Shown here: piece after piece, positions 36,816-48,599 of the stretch
Position numbering within the stretch: position 1 is the stretch's first letter
How the letters are laid out: the number at the start of each line of letters is the position of its first letter
From: Phorcus lineatus
Taxonomy: Eukaryota; Mollusca; Gastropoda; Trochida; Trochidae
Direction: 5' to 3'
DNA length: 64,000 bases
Assembly (NCBI GenBank): GCA_921293015.1
Contig: OV121081.1
Coordinates: forward strand, 76,401,022-76,465,021
Program-made: the position numbers and the translations under genes
Notes under the pieces: model-generated
The model's database searches: none
The model's input: only the letters and a program-made list of their open reading frames with translations
Told to the model about the DNA's origin: nothing

Positions 36816-38659
36816 TTAATACTCAAACTTTAATGTATGGTAGCCAGGCATGAAACCATAAAACTTGAAGAAATAAATTCAATAGGGCAATGAAAGCTTA
36901 GCTGAAACTAATGATTAATCTTGTATTAAGAAATAAATTGTCTATATCACCGAGAAGATCAGACACATGGTAACCAAGATATTGTACACATTAAGTGTCA
37001 CAGTTATCATTATCACGTTTAAGATGTCATAATAACAAATGCAACATTAATCAAAACATATCAAAACAAATAAGTCCAATTGTCCATCAGTGTAAATTAA
37101 CAAAGCAAATAACATTATTTCATAATATAAATTTGAATTTCATAATCCTAGATATTACGGAAAAAACATTTCAAAGTATCTTTGCGTAATCGAGGTAATG
37201 CAAATGTGCATAAATGATTTTGAACTTGTGAAATTAACACACAAAAAAACTATTTCAATGGATTTCATGTGTTTTCTTATAATATATTGATATCATCCTT
37301 CTCTCAAAAGAGAATATTTCATGAAGTTTGCTTTCACAAGAAATGAACTTATTGTGGATCTCAGGATCTAGAGCTAATGAAAAATGAAAAACGAAATATC
37401 TAAAACAAAATAATAATGAAAACGCAATGAAATAATGACAAAGTAAAACCTTACTAGTCGCTTTTATGAATCAAATGAATATTTCTGACACAGTCTGTGA
37501 ATTTAGAAGTTGTATACATACGAACACTAATATTTGCTTTTTGTTAAAACTCCACGTTGCTGAGTAAATGCCCACTCCATCGCGGAAGATGTGAGGAATA
37601 ACAAAATACATAAGAATGGATGCACATTAACATTGAACCACTGAACCTGAAAAAACATGCAAATAATTGTACGAAAACCTAATTAGAGAGATTGATGAAA
37701 TGAGAATCTTATATAATGTTTGCAATATAACATTTAAAAAATATTTCGGCTTTTTTGAAGTAGTGGGTATTCAACGAAAGAAAATATATATTAAGGCTGT
37801 ATCAAATTGAAACAAAATTTACCTGAACATGACCATCTCTAATTGTACTAGAGATAACCATACATAACATGTTTTAGTTGGAAAAAATGAGAATATCAAT
37901 GGTAAAGTATTGCAGCTGACTAATTTATTTCTTTTAAAAGAGTTTTTGCATTAAATTGACTGGCATAATCCCATGCTAAACGTTTGATCAGAAGGATACC
38001 TCTCAAGACATAAATTTGTTGACAGTAAACACTTTCGAATTATCTATCTATCAACATACTTTCTGTGTGAAGGCCATATTGATGGCATTATTTTTTTTGA
38101 ATCATTAACTAAGGCAATCTATCAAAACTCTTTGTAAACAAGTTTGACATTTTGTAATTTGTATATGACAGATATGCTTTAAAATGTGTTTATTTTCAAA
38201 TGGTATAAAAAGGGGCCTGTAAAACAGGGTAACCTCTATATTAATATCAATAAGATAAGATAGTTTAAAAAAGAAACAAATCCATATGATAATTACAGAA
38301 TAAATAAATTCAGCAATTAACACAGTTACTGTTTTGTGCATTTTTAAAAAGAAAATATAAATTTGTTCTGCTCTTGCTTCATTTTCATGGCAAACAATAT
38401 TAGATGATTTGCATTTTGTGTTTTTATTATTGTTTTAAGTTTGCGTTTTATGAAGATAGCATTGAGAGTCTTTAAGTGGCACATCGAGATCATTCGCCAT
38501 CACCAAAGGATGGTAGGAAGGAACATTTATACAATTTATCAAAACAGTTATGAAATGTGATTTGATTTGAGGAAATAAACAGACTTTTTGAACAAGTATC
38601 AATTACAGAAGTTAAACACATAGTCTAACTTTATAATTTGTCTCTGTCAACACTTTGAA

Positions 38660-38940
38660 CTAGGATTGAAAATAAACACTTCACCTGTCCTCACAACTCT
38701 TAGATTAATCTGATGCTGACAAATTCCACATGGAGAAGTCAAACTAATAATTCATTATCAGACAGGGAGTATTCAAATTTCATAAATCTGTACCAGATAA
38801 TTTTTTGGGCTTTTGCGAAATAAAAATCCATTTGCAATAAACGCGTGTGCCAAATCTCCTAATTCTGTATCGCATCTAACAATCTATTTCATTACCGCCT
38901 TGGTTAAGATAGACAACATCAAGACACGTTTTCGCGTAAC
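38660..38940. repeat. Conserved block L4, copy in U2
   Basis: Third copy of the block, sharing 'aataaacacttcacctgtcc', 'tcacaactctta', 'gacaaattccacatgga' and 'taaaaatccatttgcaat'. Coding potential is not conserved. Confidence 0.55.
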
Positions 38941-39085
38941 TTGAAATGTATATATCCATGAGTAGACAAAGGTTGTCCAGGTCACTACGATTTCTTGTTC
39001 ATAAGCTTTTGCTTTATGTTATTTTATCAGTTTATGCTTTTTCAGCATCAGGCCGTCGGGCTTCTATTAAAGCTACTATCTATCA

Positions 39086-39361
39086 TCAGTGGAAAACACT
39101 CGGCTCCAATGCCGCTGCTGCCATTAACGAACGGTTCTCGCCCAAGCGTAGCAGGTGACGCCAAGGTGAGAAATCTGTTCCCCAGGTGAAGCACCCGTTA
39201 ATGTCTGTCTTCTTTGGGGTGGTCATCTTCGGTCTGCCTCTCCTGGGCCTGTTTGCTGTCCTGCCAGTCTTTATGTTATGCTTCACCAGTCTACCAATTG
39301 TTCGCTTCAAGCAGTTCATGATTCTAGCGGAATGGTTGTGTGTTGCGCCCAGATGAAGCAT
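39086..39361 (-). pseudogene. Tc1-like transposase relic, N-terminal
   Basis: A 91-codon minus-strand frame with LGATHNHSARIMNCLKRTIG (helix-turn-helix), then KTGRTANRPRRGRPKMTTPK, the hook region of Tc1 DNA-binding domains. Beyond this the frame drifts into sequence unlike the family. No DDE core and no terminal repeats were found. It is a fragment inside array copy U2. Confidence 0.65.
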
Positions 39362-39963
39362 CCCGATTGCTCGCTCTCCGCTTTGATGTAAATCTCGGCA
39401 TATTCTTCAACATTTTGGCGGCTGTTTCATAACCCACGATCATACGGGTATTTTTTCTGTACATAATTCTTTTCGCAAAGCACGTGCATCCCATGTACAT
39501 TTTTTTTGGTCATCAACTGGAGTGTTCAGGCGACATGTTCTTGACACTTAGTTATGTTCAGGGTCATTAAATAAAACATGACACATAAAGATATTTTGCG
39601 GATGTTTTTTTGCACGTGAGTTTAGTATGTTTTTGTCTAAGGGTCTAAGTAAAGCCTCATCAACAAACATATGACGACCTAATTAGATGGAGGATACTAA
39701 ACAATCTTCCATTTAATACTATTTTTATCAAACGAGTTAATGATATTGTATAAAACAAGCGAAAGAGAGTTTGATACCTAATCATTATCGAGTTAAATAG
39801 AAATAGTATTAAATTTCATTATTTTGTTTATTACTCGCCAACATTACTGAAGCATAACCGACGATGAAGTGCTTAATTAAAATTCCGCCAGGATCTCGGC
39901 AACTTTGTCTGCAGTAGAGTCTTGTTTTTGCACGCACTCAGGTTTGGGTGCAATGCTACGCTG

Positions 39964-40130
39964 AATTTCAGTGCAGGACCACCCATGGTTCGCTAGTTCC
40001 AGTCGATGCTCGCAGGTTTCACCGCAATGCATAGCCACAATGGTGTTGCCAGCTTTCTCCCTGCAATAATACTAGCAGCCGCGATGTAAGTGAAATACTC
40101 TTGAAAGCGGCGTTCAACCCCATATCACCT
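39964..40130 (-). mobile_element. SINE fragment, gastropod-like
   Basis: Read on the minus strand it has GTTGAACGCCGCTTTCAAGA followed by ATATT/TATTT..AC..CGCGGC, then TGCAGGGAGAAAGCTGG and GAGCATCGACTGGAAC. The 'CGCCGCTTTCA...' segment followed by a CGGC word is reminiscent of common gastropod SINE ends. A second copy lies at 47585-47750. Family assignment is from memory. Confidence 0.5.
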
Positions 40131-43100
40131 CAACACCTCACTTAAATTAAATTGTCCGTGAAATAATACCTAAGATTATTTAATTATTACGCTGAATAAT
40201 TTACATGGGCGAGTAATTAACTTCATTTGTTGCTCCGGAGTTGATAATGGTAAGATATAACATCCTTCCGTTCACTAAATAATGGAAATCATGACATGAA
40301 ATATTACTTTCGAAAGTAGATTTATCTGTTAATATTTGACATGTGACATGCACGTACCGCACCTGGTAATGAACTTAATTGATACCTAACTGCTCTCAAC
40401 ATATCATACTTTACAAACGGAACTGGTCTGCCTACATGATTAATGTATGGAACAGTTGAGAATGTTGATCATCTTGCAGTTATTACCGCGAAGAATGCTT
40501 GAGTGTCGCATTATTCTTTTCATCCTGTCAGTTATACTTGAGTGTGTTATTTGTACAATTCGTAATTGCATATGAATATATAGAAATATTCCAGTCTTTT
40601 CAAGGCCTCCATGCTTCAATTATGACTCTACTTATTTTATCATCTGACGGGCAACAATTATCTTGATTTTGCCTGGATTTGAGATCTCCTCTTGTGGATT
40701 AACAAACAATGTTTGATCGTGTTTAGTGTTGGGAAAAGGTTTTAATACGTTGTGTCCATGGTATGGTTTCATTTAACTATTATCACGTCTGAAGTAGATA
40801 AAAGATATATATCCACAAAACATCTATAGAACTCATGGGATACCACAGTCCTTCTGTGTAGTTTGAGTGAATGCCGCCATCTTAGATGTTGTAAGCATCA
40901 TTCTACCAGACTGGTTCCCTTCTGGCTTTTTAGTCAAATCTTGTACAATAATGTCTTTTATTATTTTCTATCGATTCTTTTATATCTTTTATGAAAACCA
41001 TATATAGGTAAAGGTTCTTCGATGTGTATTTACATGCACGTTGTGTTGCCAAAAAGCACGCAGATAGAGATGTTATCGCCAGATTGCCATGTTCCCGTTG
41101 CCAGACTTAGACTCATTAAACAGATATATCTTCATTTCGTTTTCGGTAATTACTCTCTGTATATCTTATCTGCACTCAAATTTATATTTAACACTTTCCT
41201 GTAGGTTTTTCTCTGACTAATTGTGTTCATCCCGGTTTGCTTTGAAATATTTTTTCTGACAAAGCCTTATAATTGAAAACGTCAGGGACAGTTTTCCTTC
41301 TTTTCCTTTCAACATTTCACATGGTATCCAAAATTAAACATGCAGAAGGTAAACCCTAATTTTGTGTACCATTAATGATGTTAATGATGTTCCATTGATA
41401 AATACGAAGGTTGTTATTTAAGCTCAAGTGTTAGATATTAAAGTAAAGGATATCAAATTTTTAACAGGAATACAAAAGTAGGGCATAATAATTTGACCTT
41501 ATCTCAACGTAACCTGAGACTGCAGCGCTGTCCTCGACATGATTTTTACTTCTATTGAACTATCAATTATCACCTTTTGTTGTAATATGTCTCATTTGTT
41601 AATGGTAATTAAGAAAACCTGAATCTGCAGCACTGTTCTCGACATGGTTTTTACTTCTATTGCACTATTAATCATCACCTTTTGATGTTATATCTCTCAT
41701 GTGTTAATGGTAATTGTTGAAAATCGCATAACAGTTATCTTCTCCCTTGCTTTAAAAATAACTAAACTTAAGACAACATAAATAGTAATCACCATTTGCA
41801 GATGCTTTCTATAAAATAATCAAATTGAGTGGATGTCTTTTAAAAAAACAAGGGCACACCTGTTTGTTTAAATCTTAGATATCAAAGATTAGTTTATGTA
41901 AGTTGCTAAAGTTGTAGAAAGTCTTCTTCGTACTCCGACAGCCAAAATAAGGTGCTAATAAAATATAGCATGGATACTTTACTACTCAACATTCCTCTAT
42001 ATTAAGTTGATATTGAAGGGACATGATATGATGTATAGCACAACAAACCTGATATCGCAGAACACAGATTAACTGACAAATTTACAAGAATGTTGTTTTG
42101 ACTTTAGTGGGTTTCCAACTTTATCAATTTTTTTCAATTATGTTTAATGATAACACTGTATTTTCATTTATACCACAAAAAAGTTATGATACGGAAAAAT
42201 ATTAAATAGATATTGACAAATTAATTCTTTTTACATCATTACATGGATCGACAATGCGTTGTCATTGTCGAGTTTGACATCTGTTTAACAAGTAATGCAA
42301 TGGTTAATCTTTGTAAATGAAAATCTTCTCCTAAAAGTATGCATCTAATGATATTACCATTTCTTCAGACAAATAACTATGTGTTTCAACTATAGGGGAT
42401 AGCATGTAATGAATAAGATATTTAGGTATTTGGATTTTGGCTGTAATTGGATTTCAGTGCAAACAAATCAATGGCGTTAAAGCCACTAGTTTACTCAAAT
42501 AAGACAATCTGTGAGTTCAAAAACGGCCATTAATCACTTATAACTCTGTAATTTCGAAGAACGATTTGAACTACGACATCAATTATCATTTCTCTCGCTG
42601 CTTTAGAACTACTGTCAATATAATCTAAAGTACAACATCTCTATAAACAGATGAGAGGTATTTCGTAAAACGTGTCAACCATGCGAAAGTCTTCACTGCT
42701 TCAATATAATCATTATAACTTTGGTAAATGACATAATTTTTTTTAAACAAAACACATTGACAGCATTACGTAAGTGCAAGTGTTATACAAGGCTGTCAAG
42801 ATTTCATCAATCAAGATAATTTGAGTTACTGCTACTATTTCTCATTCTTCTTTACAAGTACGCAAGTTTTAAATTACTGACAAAATGTAAATGTTGAGAA
42901 ATGATTGAATACATTAAGGTATATAAAGACCATTTTACAATATCTCCTCCACCGGAATGTTGATAAATAAATAACAAACAATCTGGAACAAAGATCCAAA
43001 TTGTTTTTTGATGGTCGTTACCAAGAATGTTTTTTTTTTGGCGTTTAGTAATAGATTTTAAAAAATCAGATATGCCTTTTATTATTCAAAATTCAAAAGG

Positions 43101-43179
43101 AAAGTTTCTTTTAAAATCGAATACTTGTATTTGACGTAAAGCAAAATATAAATTTGTACTTGAAAAGGTTACTTTTTCT

Positions 43180-43460
43180 AGCAACAAGATCAAAGGTAAA
43201 CATGTTTCATAGAAATCCAGCACTTCTAAATTAGTTTCATCTGCCCACCCTGAGGCTCTTGTGAACACAATACCTCATTCAAATACTGATTATTGTTTTG
43301 TGTTTGTAGAGGAAATGGTTTGTCCCGGTCATTGATGAAGGCGTCGAGTTTGTCCGTATTTGCTTGAAGAGTAAATTTTCTCAAAGAAGCAGATGTTGTA
43401 CCAACTGGCAATATCAAATATCTATTGAATATTAAGAACCAGAGGGAAATTGAAGTCTGA
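43180..43460. repeat. Array block X, copy 3, with a minus-strand open frame
   Basis: Holds an open minus-strand frame (43498-43226) with the segment KLDAFINDRDKPFPLQT. The aligned segments in the other X copies are KLDTFINEKDKP, KLNSFLRNDAKL and KLKIFCNDEDKL. I do not recognise a domain. The frame begins outside the shared block and has no clear start context, so I record the block as a repeat and leave coding status open. Confidence 0.45.
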
Positions 43461-44228
43461 TGAGCATCGTCTCGTTCCGTTCTTGTAGAAACTAACACAA
43501 CCCTTTTATTCTACAAATACTTTTAATGTGTGATAGTTGGAAACAGTAAAGCAATGACTGTAGTGTTTGCAACTCGCTCTTTAGAAAAGACAATGTTTCC
43601 ATTATGACATTCATGCAATAGTTTTTAGTATTTGTTAAGAAAGATTTGACAATGTAAAGCTGTTAAATACCATCCATAGAGCACATTTGCTCACCTTTCA
43701 TAGTCCAATAATTTCGGTATTCAAAAGGCTTTGAAAACTATCATCCGAAAATATCCTATTTGCTTGCACGTTGGTAGCAGAGTTGAACACAAGACGGATC
43801 AATTTTGTTCTAACTTTAAGTAATAAATAAGTTATCGTGGAAATTGAGTTAAATGCTGGTTCTTCTTTGTTTGAAGAAGTCTGTACTGCAGTGTGTTTGG
43901 CTTGGTGTCGATAACAATTTGAAGAGTTTCAATAATGCAATCGTCCATTTCTAGTAATTTAGATTTGAACTGAAAAAAGAAAAATGAATAAAGAAATATG
44001 CTAAATACGGAGGTACATAAATCTATGTACGATACAAATATGTATATTTATCACTTAACCTAGGTTTGTGTTCTGCATCTCCCACAAAATGAAAATCTAT
44101 ATTTAACACTGGTTGATTAATTTTCTCTAGATATCATGAAATTAGATGGTGAGATTAGTTACACGATTTTTATACCATGTAGTGTAGGTTATTGTCCCTT
44201 ATGTAAATCAAGGGGAATTTAAATACTA

Positions 44229-44283
44229 AGAATAATAATGATGATAATGATAATAATAATGATAATAATAATAATAATAATGA
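44229..44283. repeat. (AAT/GAT)n microsatellite
   Basis: A run of AATAATAATGATGATAATGA type units over about 55 bp. Confidence 0.85.
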
Positions 44284-44369
44284 AAATATATCAGATATTT
44301 GTACAGTAAAAGAACTTCAGTCAGGCACATTGCATAGGTTGAAATCTTATATTATTGAAATAAAAGTTT

Positions 44370-44658
44370 TAATTACCTACGAGGGGAATCATATTGAGGT
44401 TCATATTTTTCATACTATCCCCTAGGGCAACATATCACTTTTTCATTGTAACGTCACGTCATATACAATGCTCTGACGTCACAGTTCCCTATGCGATGGC
44501 GGCGGGGAAACCGCCTATGCTTGTAGGTCGTGTTTGGTAATTTCCTTTGACTTCGCGACTTCGGTAATAAACAGAATATCATATTCGTGCCCATGACATA
44601 CTATGTTCACGACACTCGTGTCGTAAACATAGTATGTCATGGACACTCATATAATATC
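44370..44658. mobile_element. Foldback/MITE-like insertion ending in an 84-bp palindrome
   Basis: Array sequence on both sides is continuous in U2 (near 30690-30720). The insert has two TGACGTCA-like words (near 44452 and 44475), a CpG-rich centre, and ends with a palindrome at 44575-44658: arms CATGACATACTATGTT and its complement around GTGTCG. The composition and hairpin-at-one-end design resemble the 20.0-23.3 kb insertion. Confidence 0.6.
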
Positions 44659-44687
44659 CTCTATTTATTCAAGTCAAATTAAAAAAC

Positions 44688-44940
44688 ATGTGCCAAGAGG
44701 GTAACCGAATTAAAAAAGTCTGCTCTATCTGTATCCACTTCGGCAGAACTCATCAAATAACAAAAGTAAATAAACCATCACTAGGAAAACAATACCCAAA
44801 TATTGATTTAGAAAGAATAGCAATATGTCTGTGGCATGTGAGATGGCTTCAGGGAATACCCAGCAAATAAGTTGAGTTGGAATTCCAAATTAAAAACAGT
44901 GAGAATATCACATGTACATTAGGCTGATGATTGGAAGTAT
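44688..44940. repeat. Array landmark block L1, copy in U3
   Basis: Close to the U0 copy over CATGTGCCnAGAGGGTAAnCGAA and to the U2 copy in its second half. A foldback element is inserted just before it; the flanks on both sides of that element match the continuous U2 sequence near 30690-30745. A 60-codon open frame here is not conserved in the sister copies. Confidence 0.65.
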
Positions 44941-45939
44941 AAAGCAGACTACAACGATGTATCGTATTTGCACTTCAACTATTTACTTTGATTAGTTAAC
45001 CCATGTCCATAGAACAAGTTATTCCAAACCAAACGTACAATTATAATTTAAAAACTGAAAAATAACCAATGAGTAGTTTTAGTGTATTTATCTACATTAA
45101 TTCATTCTCTAAGATGTATTGAAATTTAAGTTCTTAACAATTACTTACTGAAATATATAACACTTTCTATTTTCAATTGAATGTAATAAAGTTCTTATTA
45201 TATATGGGGGAAAACCAAACTCATTCATCTACTTCAGATGTATATACATGATATTGTGTTACCTATTTCTGGAAATACGCCTCACTAGAACAACTAATGC
45301 AGAAAAGTCTCAGGCTATCCTATCATAATCATTATCACCACTGTTATCATCACCATCACAATCAATATTTATTCATTATATCACCTTTGGGTCCATATGA
45401 GACAAATGATTCGTTATAGTAAATATAACATTACATTTGGTTCTGATTGGTTGATTTGGAACCAAAAAATGAATAATGTTAAAGCCGTCTGTTCAAACAT
45501 AAATGTGCAGGCGTTGAATGGCATCAGATTCCAAAACCTTTACACACGAAAGTATCTATCTTATAATGCAATCATCACATTAATGTAAACTATGTTTTTA
45601 TGAAACGTCATTTCAGGACATTTGACAACGGAGACAAGGTTGTTTATTCATTGATTATAAAATAATTAAAGGAAAGAATTAATTAAAGAAATTGGCTATC
45701 TGGCTTTGGGCATAGCTCAGTTCGACCGCTATCAGGAAAAATCAGCAACATTTGATCATGTCTCATAGAAAGGGTAGGTGACCTCATGTTTTGATAAACC
45801 AAAGGCAAAAGAATGAGTCCTTGCCCCATGCCAAGATATGAATTTAAAAACTTCTGGGGTCAACCATGGTAAGAGCCTTATTTCTAAATGTGTCCTTGTT
45901 CACACAGCTGTTTAAATGGGTAAACAAGGAATTTTTTGG

Positions 45940-46215
45940 ATTACCAATTTCTTTATTGTACTTAAAGCGACGTTTCGGTATAGCTTCTTATACCGTTTTC
46001 AAGAAATTGGGGTTATGGTGAGATACAGCATTATATACAAATGGTTCGAATAGCCCCGTCTCCATGTTGACGTCGAATGAACTGTTTGGATGGCATTCTA
46101 GGAGTTGTCATTATAAGATATAATCAAATAAAGTTGATAATCAATAACATTTATTGTCTTCCTTATACTGACAACTTCTAGAATGCCATTTAAACAGTTT
46201 ATATAAAACTATTTT
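45940..46215 (-). mobile_element. Penelope-like inverted-repeat fragment
   Basis: The minus strand reads CTTGAAAACGGTATA, a loop, TATACCG, AAACGTCGC: the motif also present in the 17.5 kb foldback. Beside it, 31-bp arms at 46080-46110 and 46169-46199 are inverted copies with three mismatches (TGGCATTCTAG core). A single relative of that arm occurs at 17643-17676, next to the 17.5 kb motif, so the association is shared. Assignment to Penelope-like elements is tentative. Confidence 0.4.
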
Positions 46216-47584
46216 TCATTTCTGTAAACTCTTTAAAGTCCTTAGGAAAAAAGATTACTTACTTGATTATAGTAAGGAGGTGCATGTCAGAATTTTTACT
46301 GAACATCGACAGTTTAGTACCAATACTAAACAAGTCGTGCTGTTACTAAAGTTTTGGCCTCGTTGAATAGGGACTGTCTGTCCAAATCATATCTGTTACA
46401 TGATAGGGTTGTCGTTTTGGAAGAATAACTCAAGTGGCAGATAATTTGTCTCTTAATTCTTGCCTTATACTAATATTTCTTATTCATTGGATGAGCATTT
46501 GTCTACAGATGTCGATTCATAAGCATGAAATGTTTTCCCGTTTAAGCAAACTTATAACTTAGCGTAGGGAAACCAGTTTTCAAATATATCGAGCTAATTA
46601 ATATTGTATAGTTATTCATATTTTCCAATGGAATGTGTAATCAAAAAGGAAGATTGCCCCAAAGAAGACAAAGCAACATGGCGGACGACCATTCAAATCA
46701 CCAACTTGACTTTGAAACAACAAAACAATCTAAATGTTTTATTTCAATACAATCGTAAATCAAGATTTCCAGACTGAAAACAACCATTAAAATGATACAA
46801 AAACGTACAGCATTTGGAAATAACGTTAGGAAAATTCTAATTCATATTGAGAGATGAATCAGCCATGGACTTGTAATTATGTTGTCGGTTATATTATGCA
46901 TTCTCATTTATGTTTTTAACATAATATTTCAGTGTTAAAATAAATAACTTCAAACCTGTTTGAATCTTAGGCATGTTGAATCACCTTTAGGATAGCTTTA
47001 CATTCAAGTGTTTAGCATCATTTCAATGTATTTTCACAATTTTCGTTCGCAGAATAATTGTGTGCATGTAAGTACAACTATAATAAAATCGCACCTAATT
47101 ATTTTCTGCTACTGGACGAACCAAAAATTTAGAAACATATTGTTATTTTAATATACGTCGACTAAAGATGAATTTGCCTATAAGCACTAAACTAGTTCTG
47201 ATTAGGTATTTTGTGGTGGGCGAAAGAGTTGTTGTTCCTCCAGTCATGCAAATGCCATGTTTGAAACTAATGAGGCTTTTTCTTATCTGCGTATGCCATT
47301 CCCTCGCAACTAATATGTTTTACCTTTCTTACCAGAATGTAAATTAATCAGTCTGTTTTCCGATTACAGACTTCATAAATGGAATCTCCTAATTACAGTT
47401 TCTAGATATTTATGCTTTGGCTCTAACTGAAATTTATGTTTGTTACCAGAATACGACAAAATTATATGTAAAGTAAGATCCTACACGTTTCTAATATATG
47501 TTTACAAGTTTATTGTGCGTGAAACAATGTCCGTTAATTATATTTGTTTATCTACTGTCAGACTCAAAATGTTTATCAAACACT

Positions 47585-47750
47585 GACTTTCAGCGCGGCA
47601 CCTCCCATGGTTCGCTAGTTTCAGCAGATGCTTGTAGGTTCTATCGCAATGATTAGCCACAATAGTGTTGCGGGCTTTCTACCTGCAATAATACTAGCAG
47701 CCGTCATATAACTGTAATATTCCTGAAAGCGGAGTTAAACCCGAAATCAC
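47585..47750 (-). mobile_element. SINE fragment, second copy
   Basis: Aligns with 39964-40130 over 'cccatggttcgctagtt', 'gcaatgattagccacaat', 'ctgcaataatactagcagcc' and the final 'cctgaaagcgg' (plus strand). It lies in U3, at a position not equivalent to the first copy, so the two are probably independent insertions. Confidence 0.5.
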
Positions 47751-48219
47751 CTATTTGATCAATTTCTTTGCATGATTTAATGTGAGCAGTGAATTCTTTG
47801 ATCCATAAGATTTTGTACTTTTGAATTTTCATGTATAACAATTTGGTTTATAAATATTTTTCCATTTGTCATTATTTAAAACTACATTTGTGTATTCATC
47901 AAGATAAAGTAATATATTGAGAGCCGTTAGCTATCTGCACTTTCCTTATTCCAATCAGTTTTTTCCACTGTTAACTCAGTTATTCGGTAATCTGAAAAGG
48001 TTTTAGCGAGTATATTATTTTCATATAGTATATTATATGCATCAAATGGTGTATCCAATCAAACCTATGAAATATGAACAACTGTGATCACTGCCTTTCT
48101 TTGTCATCAAAGTTTTCATTCTTATCACTAAAAAACAGTATTTCTTCAAATTGATAAATCGTAATTGCAAATAAAAACAACCTCCCAATGGAGCCATAAA
48201 GTCAAGTTTTATATGTTAA

Positions 48220-48580
48220 CTGATTTGTCACTTTTGAAAATAGGATAAAATGTAAAACTTTATCTCAATAATCCAGCATTTTACAGTTAATTTTGAATTA
48301 CCGGTCAAAGTTTTTTTATCAGCACAATACATTCTGTTAAATAATGATCGTTGGTTGCCGTTAGCATTGTGGAGCCACTAGTTTGTCCTCGTCATTGCAA
48401 AAAATCTTAAGTTTGTTCGTTTCAAACAAACTTTCAGAGCACAGTGAATTGTGATGCCCAGAGCAATAGACAAAAACATCGACGGAATCATGAAGCACAA
48501 CATGATATGGAAGCGTTTTAGAATGTCTTCTTTCCCTACGAAAACTAAGTGAGACTGAAAATATAAAATATATAACTCTC
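48220..48580. repeat. Array block X, copy 4, possible terminal exon
   Basis: On the minus strand a pyrimidine-rich tract ends in CAG at 48557-48555. From 48554 two frames are open. One encodes 58 residues with a hydrophobic stretch (IMLCFMIPSMFLSIALGI) and stops at 48378. Another contains YHVVLHDSVDVFVYCSG and KLKIFCNDEDKL, and aligns with the frames seen in the other X copies. Neither is recognised. The splice-like boundary makes an exon possible but not established. Confidence 0.35.
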
Positions 48581-48599
48581 TTTGTTTTGTAAGCATCAA

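Larger units (their letters stand above)
30660..44350. repeat. Segmental repeat, copy U2
   Basis: Third copy. Landmarks: L1 (30745-30995), a module at 32120-32260, block X (32820-33130), two tandem copies of island L2 (34600-34985 and 36470-36815), blocks at 35990-36100 and 37300-37995, L4 (38660-38940), a block at 39600-40720 carrying a SINE, 40700-41240, 42340-42710, X again (43180-43460) and 43690-43800. This copy is free of several insertions found in U1, so it acts as the empty-site reference for them. No host exon is convincing. Confidence 0.7.

Noticed and set aside
46036..46056. tRNA B box (GGTTCGAAT)
   Set aside because: No A box or cloverleaf could be formed upstream; the sequence lies inside an inverted-repeat element.
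48378..48554. Transmembrane segment of a G-protein-coupled receptor exon
   Set aside because: A hydrophobic stretch exists, but no receptor motif is visible, the sister copies do not keep the frame, and a different frame aligns better between copies.
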